A DNA stretch of 64,000 bases from Thermodesulfovibrionales bacterium (lineage in GTDB: Bacteria > Nitrospirota > Thermodesulfovibrionia > Thermodesulfovibrionales > Dissulfurispiraceae). Below are positions 33,596 through 42,570 of this stretch, in pieces (position 1 is the first letter of the stretch; each line of letters begins with the position of its first letter). Both the position numbers and the translations under genes were made by a program. The stretch lies in assembly GCA_020062545.1 (NCBI GenBank), contig JAGUWD010000002.1, positions 1-64,000 of the forward strand, in the 5' to 3' direction. A model generated the notes under the pieces. The model was not told the origin of the DNA, made no database searches, and saw only the letters and a program-made list of their open reading frames with translations.

Positions 33596-35056
33596 GTGAA
33601 AGTTAGGACAATTATAGCAATGGTAGCAGCCATTATACTCGTCGCTGCTACAGCAGGAATGACGGCATCCATTGATCATTCCCAGTTTGTAAAAGGTCCG
33701 TTTAAAAACGGAGAAGATGTAACTAAAGTCTGTCTTCAATGTCATGACAAGCAGGCAGATGATGTTATGAACTCACCTCATTATAAGTGGAAAGGCGCCC
33801 CGAGGACTGTAAAAGGATTGGAGAACAGCAAGGAAGAATACGGAAAGGCAAATCTGCTCAATAATTTCTGCACCGATGTCGAAGGCGGAAGCAGGGCATT
33901 CTGTGTCAAGTGCCACGCTGGCTATGGATGGACCGAGAACGATAAACTGCCAAAGGATAAGTCAAAGGTTGACTGTCTTGTATGCCATGCCAAAGATGGC
34001 AATTATAAAAAGGGACTTGGAGGAGAGGTTGATAAACAGTTGCTCGATAAGGGCAAAATAAATCTGGAAAAGGCAGCTCAAAGCGTTGGAATTCCCAACA
34101 GAGACAACTGCGGTGCCTGTCACTTTTTTGGGGGCGGAGGAGATGCCGTCAAACATGGCGATCTCGATTCCACGCTCAGCAAACCCAAAAGGGAGCATGA
34201 TGTCCATATGGGAGGCATGGACATGACCTGTCAGGCATGCCATGTAACAAAGAATCACAAAATCTCGGGTGCATCCACTTTCCTTGCAACTAATGACGGA
34301 AGGGTATCATGCGAGGACTGCCACAGGGACCCTCATAAGGACTCCCAGGTTCATAAAACTCTGCTGAGGCATCAGAAGACCGTTGCCTGCCAGACATGCC
34401 ACATTCCTTTTTTTGCAAGGGGACAGGCCACAAAAATGAATTGGGACTGGTCAACAGTGGGCAGGGATATTCAGGATATAGAAGAACAATACGGCAAAGA
34501 GGTCTATGCGAAACATAAAGGGACCTTCGTATGGGGTAAAAATGTAGTTCCTGCCTATGCATGGTACACCGGTAAAACCGAGAGATATTTAAAGGGAGAA
34601 AAAATAAAAGATCCAAAGCAGGTGGTATACCTGTCCAAACCGGTTGGTGATATCAAAGATTCGAACTCAAAGATATATCCCTTTAAAATTCACACAGGCA
34701 AGCAGCCCATGGATTCGCAGTACAAATATCTGTCCATATTCCAGAATTTTGGCGGATTGTGGAGCCACTATAACTGGGACAAGGCCCTTGCCGACGGTGC
34801 CAAGGCTTCCGGCCTTCCCTTCAGCGGTAAATATGAATTCGTTTCCACTGCATTTTACGGCAGTATAAATCATGAGGTGGCTCCAAAAGAGCAGGCACTA
34901 AAATGCAAGGACTGCCACATGGAAGGCAAAAGACTCGACTGGCAGGCATTGGGCTATAAAGGAGACCCGATGAGGGTTGGCGGCAGATTTGAAAACGGCA
35001 TTACTGTAGCAGAACAAACCAGCAAGCCCGTTAAAAAGACTGCCAGCAAAAAATAG
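33596..35056 (+). CDS. Octaheme c-type cytochrome, tetrathionate-reductase (Otr) family
   Basis: A 486-residue periplasmic protein, started at GTG 33596 because GGGAGG lies 6 nt upstream and a signal peptide follows (TIIAMVAAIILVAATAGMTA). It has eight CxxCH haem sites, at about C46, C103, C127, C172, C212, C239, C265 and C437, and large haem-free insertions between the last two. Otr homologues reduce tetrathionate, nitrite or hydroxylamine in vitro; the physiological substrate is open. GYD and TusA-type proteins downstream hint at sulfur chemistry. The small exported protein at 35066 is in the same operon. Confidence 0.92.
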   Translation: MKVRTIIAMVAAIILVAATAGMTASIDHSQFVKGPFKNGEDVTKVCLQCHDKQADDVMNSPHYKWKGAPRTVKGLENSKEEYGKANLLNNFCTDVEGGSRAFCVKCHAGYGWTENDKLPKDKSKVDCLVCHAKDGNYKKGLGGEVDKQLLDKGKINLEKAAQSVGIPNRDNCGACHFFGGGGDAVKHGDLDSTLSKPKREHDVHMGGMDMTCQACHVTKNHKISGASTFLATNDGRVSCEDCHRDPHKDSQVHKTLLRHQKTVACQTCHIPFFARGQATKMNWDWSTVGRDIQDIEEQYGKEVYAKHKGTFVWGKNVVPAYAWYTGKTERYLKGEKIKDPKQVVYLSKPVGDIKDSNSKIYPFKIHTGKQPMDSQYKYLSIFQNFGGLWSHYNWDKALADGAKASGLPFSGKYEFVSTAFYGSINHEVAPKEQALKCKDCHMEGKRLDWQALGYKGDPMRVGGRFENGITVAEQTSKPVKKTASKK

Positions 35057-35065
35057 GAGGGGAAA

Positions 35066-35374
35066 ATGAAAACATCAAGAGCGATAATACTCACAGTATT
35101 GGCAATCTTCTGTTTAGCACTGCTCACTGGCATTGCAATGGCAGAGGAAAAGGTATCCATCAAGGGAAAGGTTAAGAGTATCAATGTAGATGCCAAAACT
35201 GCTGTAGTGGCTACAGAAGATGGGAAGGATGTAACTATTACAGTTGAAGACGAAGAAACACTCAACAAATTCAAAGATGGCAGAATCAGCACAGATGATG
35301 ACGTAAAGGTCAAATATGTAATCAAAGACGGCAAGAATGTAGCCACATACTTTAAAAAGGCTGCAGGCTGTTAA
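35066..35374 (+). CDS. Small exported protein, OB-like
   Basis: A 102-residue protein with a signal peptide (AIILTVLAIFCLALLTGIAMA) and a short beta domain (KVSIKGKVKSINVDAKTAVV, VTITVEDEETL, VKVKYVIKDGKNVATYF), like DUF1344/DUF5666-type periplasmic proteins. It ends in a lone Cys. Coding starts 9 bp after the cytochrome gene with a GGAGGGG site, and a terminator follows, so it probably works with the octaheme protein. Confidence 0.75.
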   Translation: MKTSRAIILTVLAIFCLALLTGIAMAEEKVSIKGKVKSINVDAKTAVVATEDGKDVTITVEDEETLNKFKDGRISTDDDVKVKYVIKDGKNVATYFKKAAGC

Positions 35375-35397
35375 ACAGCAAAGAAGGTATTCAGAAA

Positions 35398-35430
35398 GGG
35401 CAGTCTGGACAGACTGCCCTTGTTTTATTT
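35398..35430 (+). terminator. Intrinsic terminator of the cytochrome operon
   Basis: GGGCAGTCT and AGACTGCCC form a 9-bp stem with a GGAC loop, followed by TTGTTTTATTT. Confidence 0.9.
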
Positions 35431-35494
35431 CAATTGACAATCCTTCCATTAGGATGTATAAGAAAATTAAGAATACATAAAAAGGAGGGAAGCC

Positions 35495-35779
35495 ATGGCT
35501 TACTATGTAATTCTCAGCAAATTGACGGATGAAGGGAGAAAGACCATCAAGGAAAAACCGGGTAGGATGTTTGAGGTCAACAAGGAATTGGAGGCAATGG
35601 GTATAAAGGTTAAAGAACAGTTCGCAGTCTTAGGACCATATGATTTTGTAAATATTGTTGAAGCGCCCGATAATGAGACGGTCATGAGGATGTCTGTGGA
35701 ATTAGGGGCAAGGGGGTCGGTAGAGCTTCTCACACTGCCAGCCATTACAGCAGAGGAATTTGCGAAGAAGATGAAGTAG
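35495..35779 (+). CDS. GYD-domain protein
   Basis: A 94-residue GYD-family protein (YVILSKLTDEGRKTIKEKPG, GPYDFVNIVEAPD, SVELLTLPAI). The family is small, ferredoxin-like in fold and of unknown function. Strong ribosome site AAGGAGG. Flanked by the cytochrome terminator and a second hairpin, so it is likely transcribed alone. Confidence 0.88.
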   Translation: MAYYVILSKLTDEGRKTIKEKPGRMFEVNKELEAMGIKVKEQFAVLGPYDFVNIVEAPDNETVMRMSVELGARGSVELLTLPAITAEEFAKKMK

Positions 35780-35796
35780 CGAATGGGTTGGTCACT

Positions 35797-35834
35797 GCAC
35801 TGTGTGGCTGTATTGAAAGACAGTTGCACAGTGC
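35797..35834 (+). terminator. Stem-loop after the GYD gene
   Basis: GCACTGTG/CACAGTGC with inner CTGT/ACAG forms an imperfect stem. A weak T-containing tail (TATTGTT) follows, so it is a likely but not ideal terminator. Confidence 0.5.
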
Positions 35835-35880
35835 TATTGTTAAGTGGAATTTTTGAATCTTTATATGTTAATTATAGTTC

Positions 35881-36111
35881 ATGTCTATTAAACCCGATGT
35901 TGTTTTAGACCTCAAGGGGCTTCACTGCCCGATGCATATCATGAAGACCAAAAAGGCCCTTGACCTTATGAAGGCAGGCCAGATCATCGAAGTAATATCC
36001 AATGACAAAGGCTCAAAATCGGACATTTCCGGCCTCTGCAGAAGACTCGGGCTGGAGTTGATAAGCACAACGGAAGAAAACGGCATTTTCAGATTTACAA
36101 TCAGAAAATAA
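35881..36111 (+). CDS. TusA/SirA-like sulfur carrier protein
   Basis: A 76-residue protein with the TusA core: LDLKGLHCPMHIMKTKKAL, where Cys16 in the CPM motif carries persulfide sulfur, and EVISNDKGSKSDISGLCRR. Such proteins pass sulfur to tRNA modification, molybdenum cofactor or dissimilatory sulfur enzymes. It starts 101 bp after the GYD gene and converges on the next gene. Confidence 0.9.
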   Translation: MSIKPDVVLDLKGLHCPMHIMKTKKALDLMKAGQIIEVISNDKGSKSDISGLCRRLGLELISTTEENGIFRFTIRK

Positions 36112-36113
36112 AT

Positions 36114-36455
36114 TCAGCACGTAAGGTGAAGGCAGGCTATTGTTTTTCTTTTTCCTGATAATTCATTAAACAAATCTACAGCATCTGTTGTCCTTGCCAC
36201 ATGCATATCTATTTTCATTGATTTAAGCTTGCTCATAACATTATCCGAAACCCTCATGACTCCGGAATAGCCGGTTCCAATTATAATAACTTCTGGACGT
36301 GCATCCAGCACTTCCCTTAAATCATCCATCTGCAAAAAATGGCCCTCCTTTCTCCACCACGATGAATTAACCCTGTCCGGATATATAATCACATCGGATG
36401 TATATGTTTTTCCGTCAATAGTTATCCTGCCGAAGGAATAGTGCTGGATTTTCAT
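36114..36455 (-). CDS. Mth938-like (DUF498) protein
   Basis: A 113-residue protein matching the MTH938/AAMDC fold: HYSFGRITIDGKTYTSDVII, RPEVIIIGTGYSGVMRVSDN and the AVDLFNELSGKRKTIACLHLTC tail. Its function is unknown. The GTGYSG loop is the family's conserved site. Confidence 0.88.
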   Translation of the reverse strand: MKIQHYSFGRITIDGKTYTSDVIIYPDRVNSSWWRKEGHFLQMDDLREVLDARPEVIIIGTGYSGVMRVSDNVMSKLKSMKIDMHVARTTDAVDLFNELSGKRKTIACLHLTC

Positions 36456-36543
36456 GTAAATATTATACTACACTTCACTTTACTTCACTTTGAATTCGGA
36501 TTTATGATAATGTGAATACATTAACCAAAGTTGAAGGATTCTG

Positions 36544-36785
36544 TTTAGGTAAACCTGAATTGCGCCGCCGCAATGTATGGCAGCAGGTGTGCATCAAAGC
36601 CTTTACAAAGTCATTGTTCTTTGTGCATACCAGAAGACTAATAACGCTTTTACCTAAATAGATAGCAATGTAGTAGGTGACGGATTCAAGAAAATGCTTT
36701 ACAATATTCCGGAGTGTAAAGTCTTTTCAGCACACCTGCTGCCATATGCTAAACAATACTTGCGTAACTTAACTTGCGTAACTTA
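36544..36785. other. Long inverted repeat and nested stems upstream of argG
   Basis: This 355-bp gap (36456-36810) has a 17-bp perfect inverted repeat (36576-36592 with 36730-36746; TATGGCAGCAGGTGTGC), a 10-bp pair TTTAGGTAAA/TTTACCTAAA (36544-36553 with 36649-36658), stem ATTGCG/CGCAAT, and CTTTACA/TGTAAAG repeats. The first two helices interleave, as in a pseudoknot. An exact 14-bp tandem duplication ACTTGCGTAACTTA follows at 36758-36785. It could be an argG leader RNA or a small mobile-element relic. Confidence 0.5.
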
Positions 36786-36810
36786 GGCAGACTAAATTTG
36801 GAGGAAACAC

Positions 36811-38004
36811 ATGGCAAAAAAGGTTGTACTGGCATATTCAGGCGGTCTTGATACATCCATTGTTATAAAATGGCTCATTGAAACATATAATGCAGAGGTC
36901 ATAGCCTTCTGTGCAGACCTGGGTCAGGGAGAAGATTTGAATGCCATAAAGGAAAAGGCCGTTAAGACAGGGGCTTCAAAGGCTTATGTGGAGGACTTAA
37001 GGGATGAATTCGTAAAAGACTATATATTCCCGATGTTAAGGGCAAATGCCATCTACGAAGGCACCTATATGCTCGGCACATCCATAGCAAGACCTCTCAT
37101 AGCAAAAAAACAGATCGACATAGCAATAAAAGAAAATGCAGATGCCGTAGCACACGGAGCAACAGGCAAAGGTAATGATCAGGTAAGATTTGAGCTTACA
37201 TATTATGCCCTTAAGCCGGATATAACAGTCATATCTCCATGGCGCGAATGGTCTTTCGATTCAAGGCAGTCGCTGATAGAATATGCTGAAAAGCACGGAA
37301 TACCTGTGCCTGCCACAAAGGAAAAACCCTACAGCACTGACAGAAATATCTTCCACATCAGTTACGAAGGTGGAATACTGGAAGACCCATGGTCAGAACC
37401 GCCGATAGATATGTACACCATGATGGTATCTCCTGAAAAAGCGCCTGATAAGCATATATATATATACATTCATTATGAAAAAGGAAATCCGGTAGGCATA
37501 AATGGAGAATTCCTTTCGCCTGTCGATCTCTTTGAAAGGCTCAATAAACTCGCAGGAGACAACGGCATCGGAAGAATAGATATAGTGGAAAACAGATATG
37601 TAGGAATTAAATCAAGGGGTGTTTATGAGACACCAGCAGGCACTGTCCTTCATATAGCCCACAGGGCACTGGAATCCATCACGCTGGACAGGGAAGTCTT
37701 GCATCTCAGGGACTCGCTCATTCCAAAATATGCAGAACTAATTTATTACGGCTACTGGTTTTCACCAGAAAGAGAAATGCTCCAGACAGCAATAGATTCC
37801 ATTCAAAAAAATGTTACCGGCACGGTAAGATTAAAGCTATATAAAGGAAACTGCATTGTTGTAGGCAGGAAATCCCCTAAATCGCTCTATCATCCTGAAC
37901 TGGCAACCTTTGAAGCAGAAAAGGTATACAACCAGAAGGATGCAGAAGGATTTATCAAGCTGAATGCGCTGCGGCTGAAGGTAAAAAAGATTCTCGAAAG
38001 TTAA
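36811..38004 (+). CDS. argG: Argininosuccinate synthase
   Basis: A 397-residue enzyme with [17 protein letters not shown], the ATP pyrophosphatase P loop, and [16 protein letters not shown] and SPWREWSF motifs. It joins citrulline and aspartate in arginine synthesis. GGAGG ribosome site. dprA follows 7 bp later. Confidence 0.97.
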   Translation: MAKKVVLAYSGGLDTSIVIKWLIETYNAEVIAFCADLGQGEDLNAIKEKAVKTGASKAYVEDLRDEFVKDYIFPMLRANAIYEGTYMLGTSIARPLIAKKQIDIAIKENADAVAHGATGKGNDQVRFELTYYALKPDITVISPWREWSFDSRQSLIEYAEKHGIPVPATKEKPYSTDRNIFHISYEGGILEDPWSEPPIDMYTMMVSPEKAPDKHIYIYIHYEKGNPVGINGEFLSPVDLFERLNKLAGDNGIGRIDIVENRYVGIKSRGVYETPAGTVLHIAHRALESITLDREVLHLRDSLIPKYAELIYYGYWFSPEREMLQTAIDSIQKNVTGTVRLKLYKGNCIVVGRKSPKSLYHPELATFEAEKVYNQKDAEGFIKLNALRLKVKKILES

Positions 38005-38011
38005 AAGTCAA

Positions 38012-39133
38012 ATGTCATGTGATGATCTTAAATATTGGCTCGCTCTAACCCTTATAAAAGACATCGGCCCGGTAACGGCAAAACGGCTGCTTTCTGCTTT
38101 CCGGACGCCCAAAAGAGTATTCGAGGCAAGCCCCAATGAGCTAAAAGACGTAGAGGGAATAAACGGCTCCAAGATAAATGGCATCTCCGAATTCAACTCA
38201 TGGGATAAGGTCGAAAAAGAGATCAACGAGATCAACGGGCATAATGTCAGAATAATCAGATATACCGATGAGGAATATCCAGAAAGCCTGAGACATATTG
38301 ACGACTCGCCTGTAATACTTTATGTCAGGGGCAGTTTTATAAAAAAAGATAAATATGCAGTTGCGATAGTAGGCTCGCGCAATATGACGCCTTACGGGAA
38401 AAAGGTTACAGAAACAATTGCATCTGAGCTCGCTTTATGCGGCATTACCATAGTAAGCGGAATGGCACGCGGCATAGACGCAACATCACACAAAAGCGCA
38501 TTAAAGGCAAATGGCAGGAGCATAGCAGTGCTTGGCTCTGGTCTTGATAACCCCTATCCACCCGAAAACAAGGGGTTATTTAATGAGTTGTCTGAGAAAG
38601 GATGCGTTATAAGCGAATTTCCTATGGGGACCCCCCCAAACAAAGAAAACTTTCCGCAAAGAAACAGGCTGATAAGCGGGCTTTCACTCGGGGTACTCGT
38701 TGTCGAGGCTGCAGCAAGGAGCGGCTCTCTCATAACTGCAGGCTGTGCATTAGATCAGGGGAAGGATGTATTTGCTGTACCGGGAAGCATAACCTCGGCA
38801 AATTCCGAGGGCACTCATGAACTTATCAAAAAAGGCGCAAAATTAGTGCAAAAGGCTGAAGACATCCTCGAAGACATAGCACCCCACCTTAAAGGTCTTA
38901 GAGGCTCTGCAAATGGTCTCTCAGAAGAAAACCTTTCAGTAAATCTAAATGGACTTGAAATAAACGATGAAGAAAAGGCAATATGTAATCTTTTAGGCAG
39001 CGAGCCAAAACATATAGATATAATTTCAAGGGAAGCAGAAATGCATGCCGGAAGAGCACTGGGAATACTGCTCGGCCTCGAAATAAAGGGCATAGTAAAA
39101 CAATCCGAAGGCAAGAGATTTTATATATTGTAG
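38012..39133 (+). CDS. dprA: DNA processing protein DprA
   Basis: A 373-residue protein with an N-terminal helix-hairpin-helix-like region, the Rossmann-fold DprA core (AIVGSRNMTPYGKKV, VSGMARGIDATSHKSAL, VLGSGLDNPYPPEN) and a C-terminal winged-helix region. It loads RecA on incoming single-stranded DNA in natural transformation. It is first of the dprA-smg-topA set. Confidence 0.95.
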   Translation: MSCDDLKYWLALTLIKDIGPVTAKRLLSAFRTPKRVFEASPNELKDVEGINGSKINGISEFNSWDKVEKEINEINGHNVRIIRYTDEEYPESLRHIDDSPVILYVRGSFIKKDKYAVAIVGSRNMTPYGKKVTETIASELALCGITIVSGMARGIDATSHKSALKANGRSIAVLGSGLDNPYPPENKGLFNELSEKGCVISEFPMGTPPNKENFPQRNRLISGLSLGVLVVEAAARSGSLITAGCALDQGKDVFAVPGSITSANSEGTHELIKKGAKLVQKAEDILEDIAPHLKGLRGSANGLSEENLSVNLNGLEINDEEKAICNLLGSEPKHIDIISREAEMHAGRALGILLGLEIKGIVKQSEGKRFYIL

Positions 39134-39143
39134 GAGGAAAAGA

Positions 39144-39428
39144 TTGGCAAAAAGATTCATAGACATATTGCGAATGCTCGCAAAGGATCTTATAGAAAAG
39201 GGCTATGATGCAGATGATGCACTCAAAAAGATCAGCGTCTTCGACATAGATTTCCTAACGGTAAAGGAAGAGCTTTTGACCCTTGAGTTGTCGCAATACA
39301 TAGATGACGCAGAACTGGACACCATAAGGGCCCTTCTTTCGTATGTCCTGATGAAAGAGACAGAGCTTGATACCGAAGAGATATACGCCTTCATATTCGG
39401 AAGGGGAAGACAGATAACATGGAACTAA
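39144..39428 (+). CDS. Smg-like (DUF494) protein
   Basis: A 94-residue protein (FIDILRMLAKDLIEKGYDAD, ELDTEEIYAFIFGRGRQITW). DUF494/Smg genes sit between dprA and topA in many bacteria, as here, which supports the call more than sequence alone. TTG start with AGGAGG 7 nt upstream. Function unknown. Confidence 0.8.
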   Translation: MAKRFIDILRMLAKDLIEKGYDADDALKKISVFDIDFLTVKEELLTLELSQYIDDAELDTIRALLSYVLMKETELDTEEIYAFIFGRGRQITWN

Positions 39429-39444
39429 TGGAGGACTTGAAAAA

Positions 39445-41778
39445 TTGAAATCCCTTGTTATAGTAGAATCGCCTGCAAAGGCAAAGACCATCAATAAAAT
39501 ACTCGGCAAAGAGTTCGCCGTTAAGGCATCCATCGGCCATGTAAAGGACCTTCCCAAAAAAGAGATCGGTGTGGATGTTGAGAATAATTTCGAACCGCAC
39601 TATGAAATTATCCCTGGCAAGGAAAAGGTAATAAAGGAACTAAAAAGCGAGGCGAAAAAGGCAGAAAGGATTTACATAGCAACAGACCCTGACAGAGAGG
39701 GAGAGGCCATCGCTTATCATATAGCTGAAGAAGTAAAGCCGCCCCAGAATTCTAAAAAAGATTCCAAAAAGATTTATCGGGTTACATTCCATGAGATAAC
39801 AGAAAGGGCTGTAAAAGAGGCGATACAAAATCCCGGCAATATAGATATTAATAAGGTAGAGGCACAACAGGCGCGCAGAATTCTTGACAGGCTTGTGGGC
39901 TATAACTTAAGCCCGTTTCTCTGGAAAAAAGTGCGAAGGGGATTAAGCGCAGGAAGGGTTCAGTCCGTTGCAGTAAAGCTTATAGTAGACAGAGAAAGGG
40001 AAATCGAATCATTCAACAAAGAGGAATACTGGACAATAGAGGCCCTTTTGTCTCCTAAAACAGAGGGGACACAGTTTTGGGCAAAACTCTACAAATACAA
40101 CGACTCCCTTGTCATCAACCGTGATGCCGAAGAAGGAAAGCGTTTTCTCATTACCAATGCAGAGGCCGCACAGCAGATTGCGGATAAAATTAATAACAGG
40201 GAATTCTACCTCTCCAGGATAGAAAAGAAACTAAGAAAAAGGTCTCCTTCCCCGCCGTTTATTACAAGCACCCTGCAACAGGAGGCAGCACGCAGGCTCA
40301 GATTCGCTGCAAAAAAAACCATGATGATAGCACAGCAGCTTTATGAAGGAATAGAGCTTGGAGAAGAAGGCTCTGTGGGCTTGATTACATATATGAGGAC
40401 CGACTCCTTCCGCATAGCTCCTGAGGCACAGGAATGGGCAAGAGACTTGATAGAGAAAAAATTCGGAAAGGATTACATCCCTGAAAAACCTCCCCATTAC
40501 AAAAGCAAGGGGAGTGCACAGGAAGCCCACGAAGCAATAAGGCCGACATATCCGGACAAATCTCCGGAGGCTGTAAAAAAGTTTTTATCCAAAGACCAGT
40601 ATAACCTTTATGCCCTTATATGGAACAGGTTCATCGCAAGCCAGATGGCCCCCGCACAACTGGAGCAGACGACCTATATTATAGGGGTCAGAGGTCAGGG
40701 GTCAGGGGTCAGTGATAAAGGCACGGAACTCAGGGCATCGGGTACTGTTATCAGATTTCCGGGATTTATGGCATTGTACACAGAGAGCAAAGACGAAATA
40801 GAAGAAGAAGAAGGCGGAATCCTACCTTCCATAAAGGAAAATGACATCCTCAAACAACATGAAATAAAGCCGGTACAGCATTTCACACAGCCTCCGCCGA
40901 GATATACAGAGGCTACCCTTGTAAAGGCCCTTGAGGAAAAGGGCATCGGAAGACCGAGCACTTATGCAGCGATATTGTCCACAATTCAGGACAGAAAATA
41001 TGTGGAAAAAAATGAGGACAGGCGTTTTGTGCCTACAGAACTCGGAATTGTTGTGAACGACCTTCTTGTTGAGAAATTTCCCGAACTGATAGACATAGGA
41101 TTTACTGCAAAGATGGAAGATGAACTCGATGAAATTGAGAATGCAAAGATGAAGTGGGTGAAGGTAGTTAAAGATTTTTACAAACCCTTCAGCCGTGATC
41201 TGTTAGAGGCATCAAAAGACAAAGGAAGAGTAAAACCACAGGATATCCCAACAGAAGATGTTTGCGAAAAATGCGGTTCCCCAATGGCCATAAAATGGGG
41301 AAGACATGGAAGGTTCCTTGCATGTACAGGCTATCCTCAGTGCAAAAACACAAAACCATTGGAAGGCGGCAACGGCAAGCAGGCCGCAGAGCAGACCGTG
41401 ACAGAGGAGATATGCGAAAAATGCGGCGCTCCAATGGTCATAAAGAGCGGTAGATTCGGAAAGTTCCTCGCGTGTTCAAAATACCCTGAATGTAAAAATA
41501 CAAAGCCTATTTCGACAGGGGTAAAATGTCCTCTTGATGGAGGGGATATTGTCGAAAGAAGGTCAAAGAGGGGAAAATCATTCTGGAGCTGCAGCAATTA
41601 TCCAGAATGCAAGTTTGCGATGTGGTATAAGCCTGTGCCAAAGCAGTGCCCGAAGTGCAATGCATCTTTTCTTGTGGAAAAGTGGAACAAGACTGGAGAG
41701 GTATTTCATGTCTGCCTGAATAAAGGCTGCGATTACAAAGAAGAGATTAAAAAAGATGAAACAGCAAGCGAAGCATAA
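39445..41778 (+). CDS. topA: DNA topoisomerase I
   Basis: A 777-residue type IA topoisomerase: TOPRIM domain (SLVIVESPAKAKTINKIL, IYIATDPDREGEAIAYH), active-site Tyr in LITYMRTDSFR, then four C-terminal zinc ribbons (CEKCG twice, CPLDGG, CPKCN). It relaxes negative supercoils. TTG start with GGAGG upstream. Residues 414-423 (VRGQGSGVSD) are encoded by an in-frame heptamer array not expected in the family. Confidence 0.96.
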   Translation: MKSLVIVESPAKAKTINKILGKEFAVKASIGHVKDLPKKEIGVDVENNFEPHYEIIPGKEKVIKELKSEAKKAERIYIATDPDREGEAIAYHIAEEVKPPQNSKKDSKKIYRVTFHEITERAVKEAIQNPGNIDINKVEAQQARRILDRLVGYNLSPFLWKKVRRGLSAGRVQSVAVKLIVDREREIESFNKEEYWTIEALLSPKTEGTQFWAKLYKYNDSLVINRDAEEGKRFLITNAEAAQQIADKINNREFYLSRIEKKLRKRSPSPPFITSTLQQEAARRLRFAAKKTMMIAQQLYEGIELGEEGSVGLITYMRTDSFRIAPEAQEWARDLIEKKFGKDYIPEKPPHYKSKGSAQEAHEAIRPTYPDKSPEAVKKFLSKDQYNLYALIWNRFIASQMAPAQLEQTTYIIGVRGQGSGVSDKGTELRASGTVIRFPGFMALYTESKDEIEEEEGGILPSIKENDILKQHEIKPVQHFTQPPPRYTEATLVKALEEKGIGRPSTYAAILSTIQDRKYVEKNEDRRFVPTELGIVVNDLLVEKFPELIDIGFTAKMEDELDEIENAKMKWVKVVKDFYKPFSRDLLEASKDKGRVKPQDIPTEDVCEKCGSPMAIKWGRHGRFLACTGYPQCKNTKPLEGGNGKQAAEQTVTEEICEKCGAPMVIKSGRFGKFLACSKYPECKNTKPISTGVKCPLDGGDIVERRSKRGKSFWSCSNYPECKFAMWYKPVPKQCPKCNASFLVEKWNKTGEVFHVCLNKGCDYKEEIKKDETASEA
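40684..40711. repeat. Heptamer array inside topA
   Basis: Units GGGGTCA, GAGGTCA, GGGGTCA, GGGGTCA, in frame. Confidence 0.9.
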
Positions 41779-41785
41779 GATAATG

Positions 41786-41800
41786 CTATAATAATTATAG
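41786..41800. promoter_or_regulatory. Palindromic operator before the VapBC-like pair
   Basis: CTATAATAATTATAG is a perfect 15-bp palindrome containing TATAAT, 26 bp before the antitoxin start. It resembles the operator of the MazEF-like pair at 20007. Confidence 0.55.
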
Positions 41801-41826
41801 AAGTTTAATGGAAAGGAGGGATGCTT

Positions 41827-42063
41827 GTGGGACATAAAATTGCAGAGGCTGTGATAGAAAATGGCGAATTGAAATATATTGACAGGAAGCTGCCACAGAA
41901 AAAAATGAAAGTCCATATTATCTATGATGATGTAGAAGAAATGCCCCAAATTATTGAAATATCCAAGATAGTCGAAGAAACATCAGGACTGTATAAAGAT
42001 ATAGATGTTACGGCTGAGTCTAAGAAATTAAGAAAAGAATGGGAACGGCATGTCCACAACTGA
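41827..42063 (+). CDS. Putative antitoxin paired with a PIN toxin
   Basis: A 78-residue protein started at GTG 41827 because GGAGGG directly abuts the ATG at 41821 and is correctly spaced only for the GTG. It has a short beta segment (AEAVIENGELKYIDRKLPQK, VHIIYDD) and a charged helical tail. Overlap of 14 nt with the PIN gene and upstream palindrome mark it as the antitoxin. The DNA-binding family is not obvious. Confidence 0.75.
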   Translation: MGHKIAEAVIENGELKYIDRKLPQKKMKVHIIYDDVEEMPQIIEISKIVEETSGLYKDIDVTAESKKLRKEWERHVHN

Positions 42064-42436
42064 GTATCTGGTAGATACAAATATCCTGATTTACCATACA
42101 AAAGGTTCTCCTCTTACAATAGATTTTATAAATAATCTCATTTCTGAAAATTCCTTTAATATCTCTATCCTGCCAAAAATCGAATTCCTTGGATGGGACA
42201 AGCATACTGCTGACGGCTATGAAAAATGCATAAAATTGATCGAACATGCAAATATTTATTCTATAGACGATGCTGTCGCAAACAAAACCATCGAGTTAAA
42301 AAGAAAAAACAAGATAAAACTTGCCGATGCAGTTATAGCAGCAACAGCGCTTGCAAATAATCTCAAACTTGCAACAAGAAATGTGGACGACTTCAAAGTA
42401 ATAGAAGGACTTGAGGTTGTAAATCCTTTTGAATAA
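42050..42436 (+). CDS. PIN-domain ribonuclease toxin (VapC-like)
   Basis: A 128-residue PIN protein with the acidic site D9 (YLVDTNILIY), E45 (KIEFLG), D93 (LADAVIAATA) and D113 or D114 (TRNVDDF). Such toxins cleave tRNA or rRNA. Its stop overlaps the next small gene's start (TAATG). Confidence 0.92.
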   Translation: MSTTEYLVDTNILIYHTKGSPLTIDFINNLISENSFNISILPKIEFLGWDKHTADGYEKCIKLIEHANIYSIDDAVANKTIELKRKNKIKLADAVIAATALANNLKLATRNVDDFKVIEGLEVVNPFE

Positions 42437-42570
42437 TGAAACCTATTACTGTCTTTGAATATCAAAAACCAGATTGGGAACTCCCAGAGAAAAAAAATTA
42501 TAAAATCAAGCACATTGATGATAATAAAACTTTCCTACAAGCTTTAGGAAAGATAATCACAAATACATGA
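42436..42570 (+). CDS. 44-residue hypothetical protein
   Basis: It starts inside the PIN stop codon (TAATG) and ends overlapping the next ATG (ATGA), so it is coupled at both ends. The sequence begins MKPITVFEYQKPDWELPEKK. No family is recognised. It may be a third member of the toxin-antitoxin operon or a truncated relic. Confidence 0.5.
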   Translation: MKPITVFEYQKPDWELPEKKNYKIKHIDDNKTFLQALGKIITNT

